Positions 61,853 through 64,000 of a DNA stretch of 64,000 nt are shown one piece after another (position 1 is the stretch's first letter; each line of letters opens with the position of its first letter). The stretch spans positions 1 to 64,000 of the forward strand of contig JACKHN010000021.1 in assembly GCA_020638975.1 (NCBI GenBank), in the 5' to 3' direction. Origin of the DNA: Planctomycetaceae bacterium (lineage in GTDB: Bacteria; Planctomycetota; Planctomycetia; Pirellulales; Pirellulaceae). The translations under genes were made by a program, and so were the position numbers. A model generated the notes under the pieces. That model saw only the letters and a list, made by a program, of their open reading frames with translations. It was not told the origin of the DNA and ran no database searches.

Positions 61853-62866
61853 ATGGAAATGTCGCGTGCGTCGCGTTCCGTTCACCTTGCGGTAGCCCTT
61901 TGTTACTTGCCGTGGGCTGTTTCAGCACAAGAGCATGACCCTAGGTTGCAGGATCACTTCATTCAAGGGGTTAAGCAGACTTCAGCGAAACTCCAAAGTG
62001 TCTCATTCCGTGTGCGGTACGTGTCTACCTTGACCGACACCGCTTCCGGCAAAGCCGACATCAGGGAATATGAAGTGGGCATCCGTGGGAAGAATGGACT
62101 GCAATCGGGCGTGAAAAAAGGTATTGGATTTGTACAAGCACGGAATGATGAGTATGCGTTCTTAATTCACCGTTCAACGCACGAAGCAGCGGCGAGTCTG
62201 CAGTTTCTGGAACGTGTAGGTGTGGACCCTTCCATCGACACAAAAATCGCCGCCGTACAGCAGGAGCCTCGCACAATTGCTTTATTCGCCTACCATCTTT
62301 GGACAGAGCCACTAGCGCGCGTCATCGAGAGTGAAAGATTTGAAATCAAGCGTGTGTATGCTGTCCCATCGGTCGACCACGACTTCGTGTGTGTCGAATT
62401 CAACTACGGCATCGACGATGCGTTGCAAAAGATCCACGACCGCTTTACCGATGGCTACCTTATTTGTGACCCTACCCGACAGTGGAGCCTTATAGAGTAC
62501 GGCTGTACTCATCACAACCTTAACGACGACCATATCGGGACGCTCAAAACAGTTTTGGAGCATGGCGATGCGATTGGCGAGATACCCGTTGCGACACGAA
62601 TCACGCAAACGATGGCGTCCCAGGTCAACGATTACACGGCCGAATCCGTGATCCGCGTGGAAGTGATCGGCCGCGAGTTGCCGGAAGAGGAATTGTACTT
62701 GAGTCACTACGGCCTACCGGAGCCGAACTTCGGGAGGAGCTGGTTCGGAACATGGGGTTGGTACCTAATCGGGGGAGTTGGATGCATCTTCGTCGGAGTG
62801 AGCATTGCGAGACGGCGAAAGACCGGGCGGATGCATTCGCGTGTGGAACGTACGACGATTCAATGA
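61853..62866 (+). CDS. Exported protein with C-terminal LPEPNFG membrane anchor, paralogue 2
   Basis: The 337-residue product has a signal peptide (SVHLAVALCYLPWAVSAQEH), a mature domain sharing blocks with its neighbour (NDEYAFLIHRSTHEAAASL against NSEYAFRVERPTDDLPYSL), and the tail LSHYGLPEPNFGRSWFGTW, then YLIGGVGCIFVGVSIARRRK. The tail is the best conserved part of the pair. Its TGA overlaps an ATG (62863-62866) opening a further reading frame that breaks off after 89 codons. Confidence 0.72.
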   Translation: MEMSRASRSVHLAVALCYLPWAVSAQEHDPRLQDHFIQGVKQTSAKLQSVSFRVRYVSTLTDTASGKADIREYEVGIRGKNGLQSGVKKGIGFVQARNDEYAFLIHRSTHEAAASLQFLERVGVDPSIDTKIAAVQQEPRTIALFAYHLWTEPLARVIESERFEIKRVYAVPSVDHDFVCVEFNYGIDDALQKIHDRFTDGYLICDPTRQWSLIEYGCTHHNLNDDHIGTLKTVLEHGDAIGEIPVATRITQTMASQVNDYTAESVIRVEVIGRELPEEELYLSHYGLPEPNFGRSWFGTWGWYLIGGVGCIFVGVSIARRRKTGRMHSRVERTTIQ

Positions 62867-63067
62867 CCGATCACGGAATTATTCGACGTGCGAAGGCTGT
62901 TTCGTCGCCAGTCCCTGTGCTCGCTCCCGCACTTATACTTTGTGCCGGGCGGAACGAGCGATTTGGACCACGGCGACTTGTCACCGCTTTCCAATTTTGT
63001 GGCGTAGCCACTTGCCAAGCGTTGCCGACCGTTCAGGACAAAAGCGGCTCCGCCGCAAACAATAGCT

Positions 63068-63874
63068 GTGACATGTCACAGCATTCCAAAAAAGTATCTC
63101 GCGACGTACTGCTGGCAGGACAGGGTGGCTGATCGTTGCGTTGCCTTGCTCGTGTGGCCGGAGTCGTGTCTCAGTGAGAGTTGGAGTACTGGACAACAGT
63201 CTGACGTGAATGACATCGCCACTCAACTCACTGTTCAGGATTTCTCGCATGTGCTGACGCCAGTCTACGAGACGAATTGTCTCGTCGGCGCAGTCATGCT
63301 CGAACGCGGAACGAGACGCAAGTATGGTTTGGAAGTTGCCGAAATGCGGCGTTTCAACTGCGGCTACTTGATTTCCAACTCTGGAAGAATTTCTCGCCAC
63401 GAGAAACTCGATCTTGTGCCCTTCAAAGAAGGGTTGCCTGGCGTGTTGAAGCAAGATTGGATTCGCGACCGCGTGCTACCGGCGCTCCAGCTTAACCAGC
63501 CGCTGACGCCTGGCCGAAATTTTGAACAGCTGCACTTCCACGATCGTGACGGGAAAGAGCGGTCGATTGCCGTTTCCGTGTGTTACGAGTCGTTGTTGCC
63601 CTGGCTGCCGCAGTATCGCCGCTGTGCGACAGCGGATGCGATCGTGCATATGGTCTACGACGGCAATACCGCCGAACATCCGAGCATGATGCAACGCCAC
63701 ATTCGCGCGTGCCAGTACCGGGCGATCGAAACGCGAAAGTGGAATTTGGTTTGCTCCACGTGGGCGGGAAGCGTTATCATAGACCCGTCGGGAACGATCG
63801 TCGCCCAATTGCCAGCGACGCCAGGGGTTTTACGGAGCGATGCCGTGAGAAGCAAGGGGAACGGATCATGGTGA
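63068..63874 (+). pseudogene. Lnt-like nitrilase-domain protein, 5'-truncated or frameshifted
   Basis: From about residue 28 the product reads as the nitrilase domain of apolipoprotein N-acyltransferase: ALLVWPESCLSES with the catalytic Glu, KLDLVPFKEG with the Lys, and VSVCYESLLPWLPQ with the Cys, then HIRACQYRAIETRKWNLVCS. The eight-helix N-terminal membrane domain of Lnt is absent. The first ~25 residues (MTCHSIPKKYLATYCWQDR) are not family-like. An ATG at 62863, coupled to the previous stop, opens a frame ending at 63132 that may be the other piece, separated by a shift near a six-A run at 63089-63094. If not a pseudogene, it would be a free-standing CN hydrolase. The stop overlaps the next gene. 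Confidence 0.55.
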
Positions 63875-64000
63875 AGCGGGCACGCTGCGGTTTAACGCTC
63901 ATCGAGCTGCTTGTCGTGATCTCGATCATCGGCGTGCTGGTTGCGTTGCTGTTGCCAGCCGTGCAGCAGATCCGCGAATCGGCCGCACGGATGCAGTGCC
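63868..64000 (+). CDS. DUF1559 / prepilin-like protein, partial (3' end outside window)
   Basis: ATG at 63868 with GGGGA seven nt upstream, overlapping the previous gene by 7 bp. The visible 44 residues are a prepilin-type start (CGLTLIELLVVISIIGVLVA) and the beginning of DUF1559 (AVQQIRESAARMQC). It closely matches the DUF1559 gene at 29879-30766. Cut by the right edge. Confidence 0.87.
   Translation, partial: MVKRARCGLTLIELLVVISIIGVLVALLLPAVQQIRESAARMQC

Overview
The window looks like a piece of a planctomycete chromosome, probably from the Pirellulaceae. The gene content supports this: three sulfatases (one fused to a DUF1080 domain), two DUF1549/DUF1553 + DUF1501 gene pairs, three DUF1559 prepilin-like proteins, an SLA1-homology (SHD1) protein, a Hanks-type kinase, an FG-GAP protein fused to a hydrolase, a Tat-exported Gfo/Idh/MocA oxidoreductase and Uma2 nucleases. 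Coding is interleaved on both strands and moderately GC-rich by eye. I saw no rRNA, tRNA or CRISPR.

Layout. 1-2392 (minus): cbb3-type oxidase operon with overlapping genes (diheme lipoprotein cytochrome, membrane protein, subunit I running off the left edge). 2844-5132 (minus): secreted sulfatase plus SGNH-like protein. 5453-13296 (plus): a compact sugar operon made of a cytidylyltransferase-epimerase fusion, three tandem sugar C-methyltransferase homologues, a lipoprotein and a GT2 glycosyltransferase, linked by ATGA overlaps. 13574-17722: sulfatase-DUF1080 fusion, a LamG-like secreted protein and a Ser/Thr kinase. 17970-20744: serC-serA. 20787-22115: remains of a secreted coiled-coil gene broken by two frameshifts and two palindromic insertions. 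22536-31790: SHD1 protein, DUF1559 proteins, KDPG aldolase, small SHOCT-like protein, clpX with a strong terminator, ATP-type pckA, and tag. 31804-41780: two divergent DUF1549/1553-DUF1501 pairs, a sulfatase and a NYN-domain protein. 41840-44499: TolC-like channel and MacB/LolD-type ATPase. 44558-45162: a GxxExxY nuclease gene enclosed by two related palindromes. 45168-51440: oxidoreductase, FG-GAP/hydrolase fusion, zinc-ribbon membrane protein, mnmG. 51575-55078: promoter, long leader, HTH-receiver protein, soluble histidine kinase, NhaC-type antiporter. 55166-64000: tandem Uma2 genes, DapA-family lyase, GT-C membrane protein, small HTH protein, MauE-like protein, a paralogous pair of anchored exported proteins, a broken Lnt-like gene and the start of another DUF1559 gene.

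The most striking non-gene signal is the density of long imperfect palindromes (about 50-135 bp) between genes. There are several unrelated families. One recurs three times with the core TAGGGTCCGCTGTGCGGACC, another three times with the core GAGCCGACGGCGCTAGCC. Some sit in 5' leaders, one is translated inside a coding region as an interdomain linker, and two lie in a dead gene. The GxxExxY gene between two copies of an ACACTAATCTGCGCTAAT palindrome is my best candidate for an undescribed nuclease-plus-palindrome mobile unit.

Start codons were moved from the longest reading frame where a signal peptide, family alignment or Shine-Dalgarno motif argued for it. All functions are inferred from motifs read by eye.
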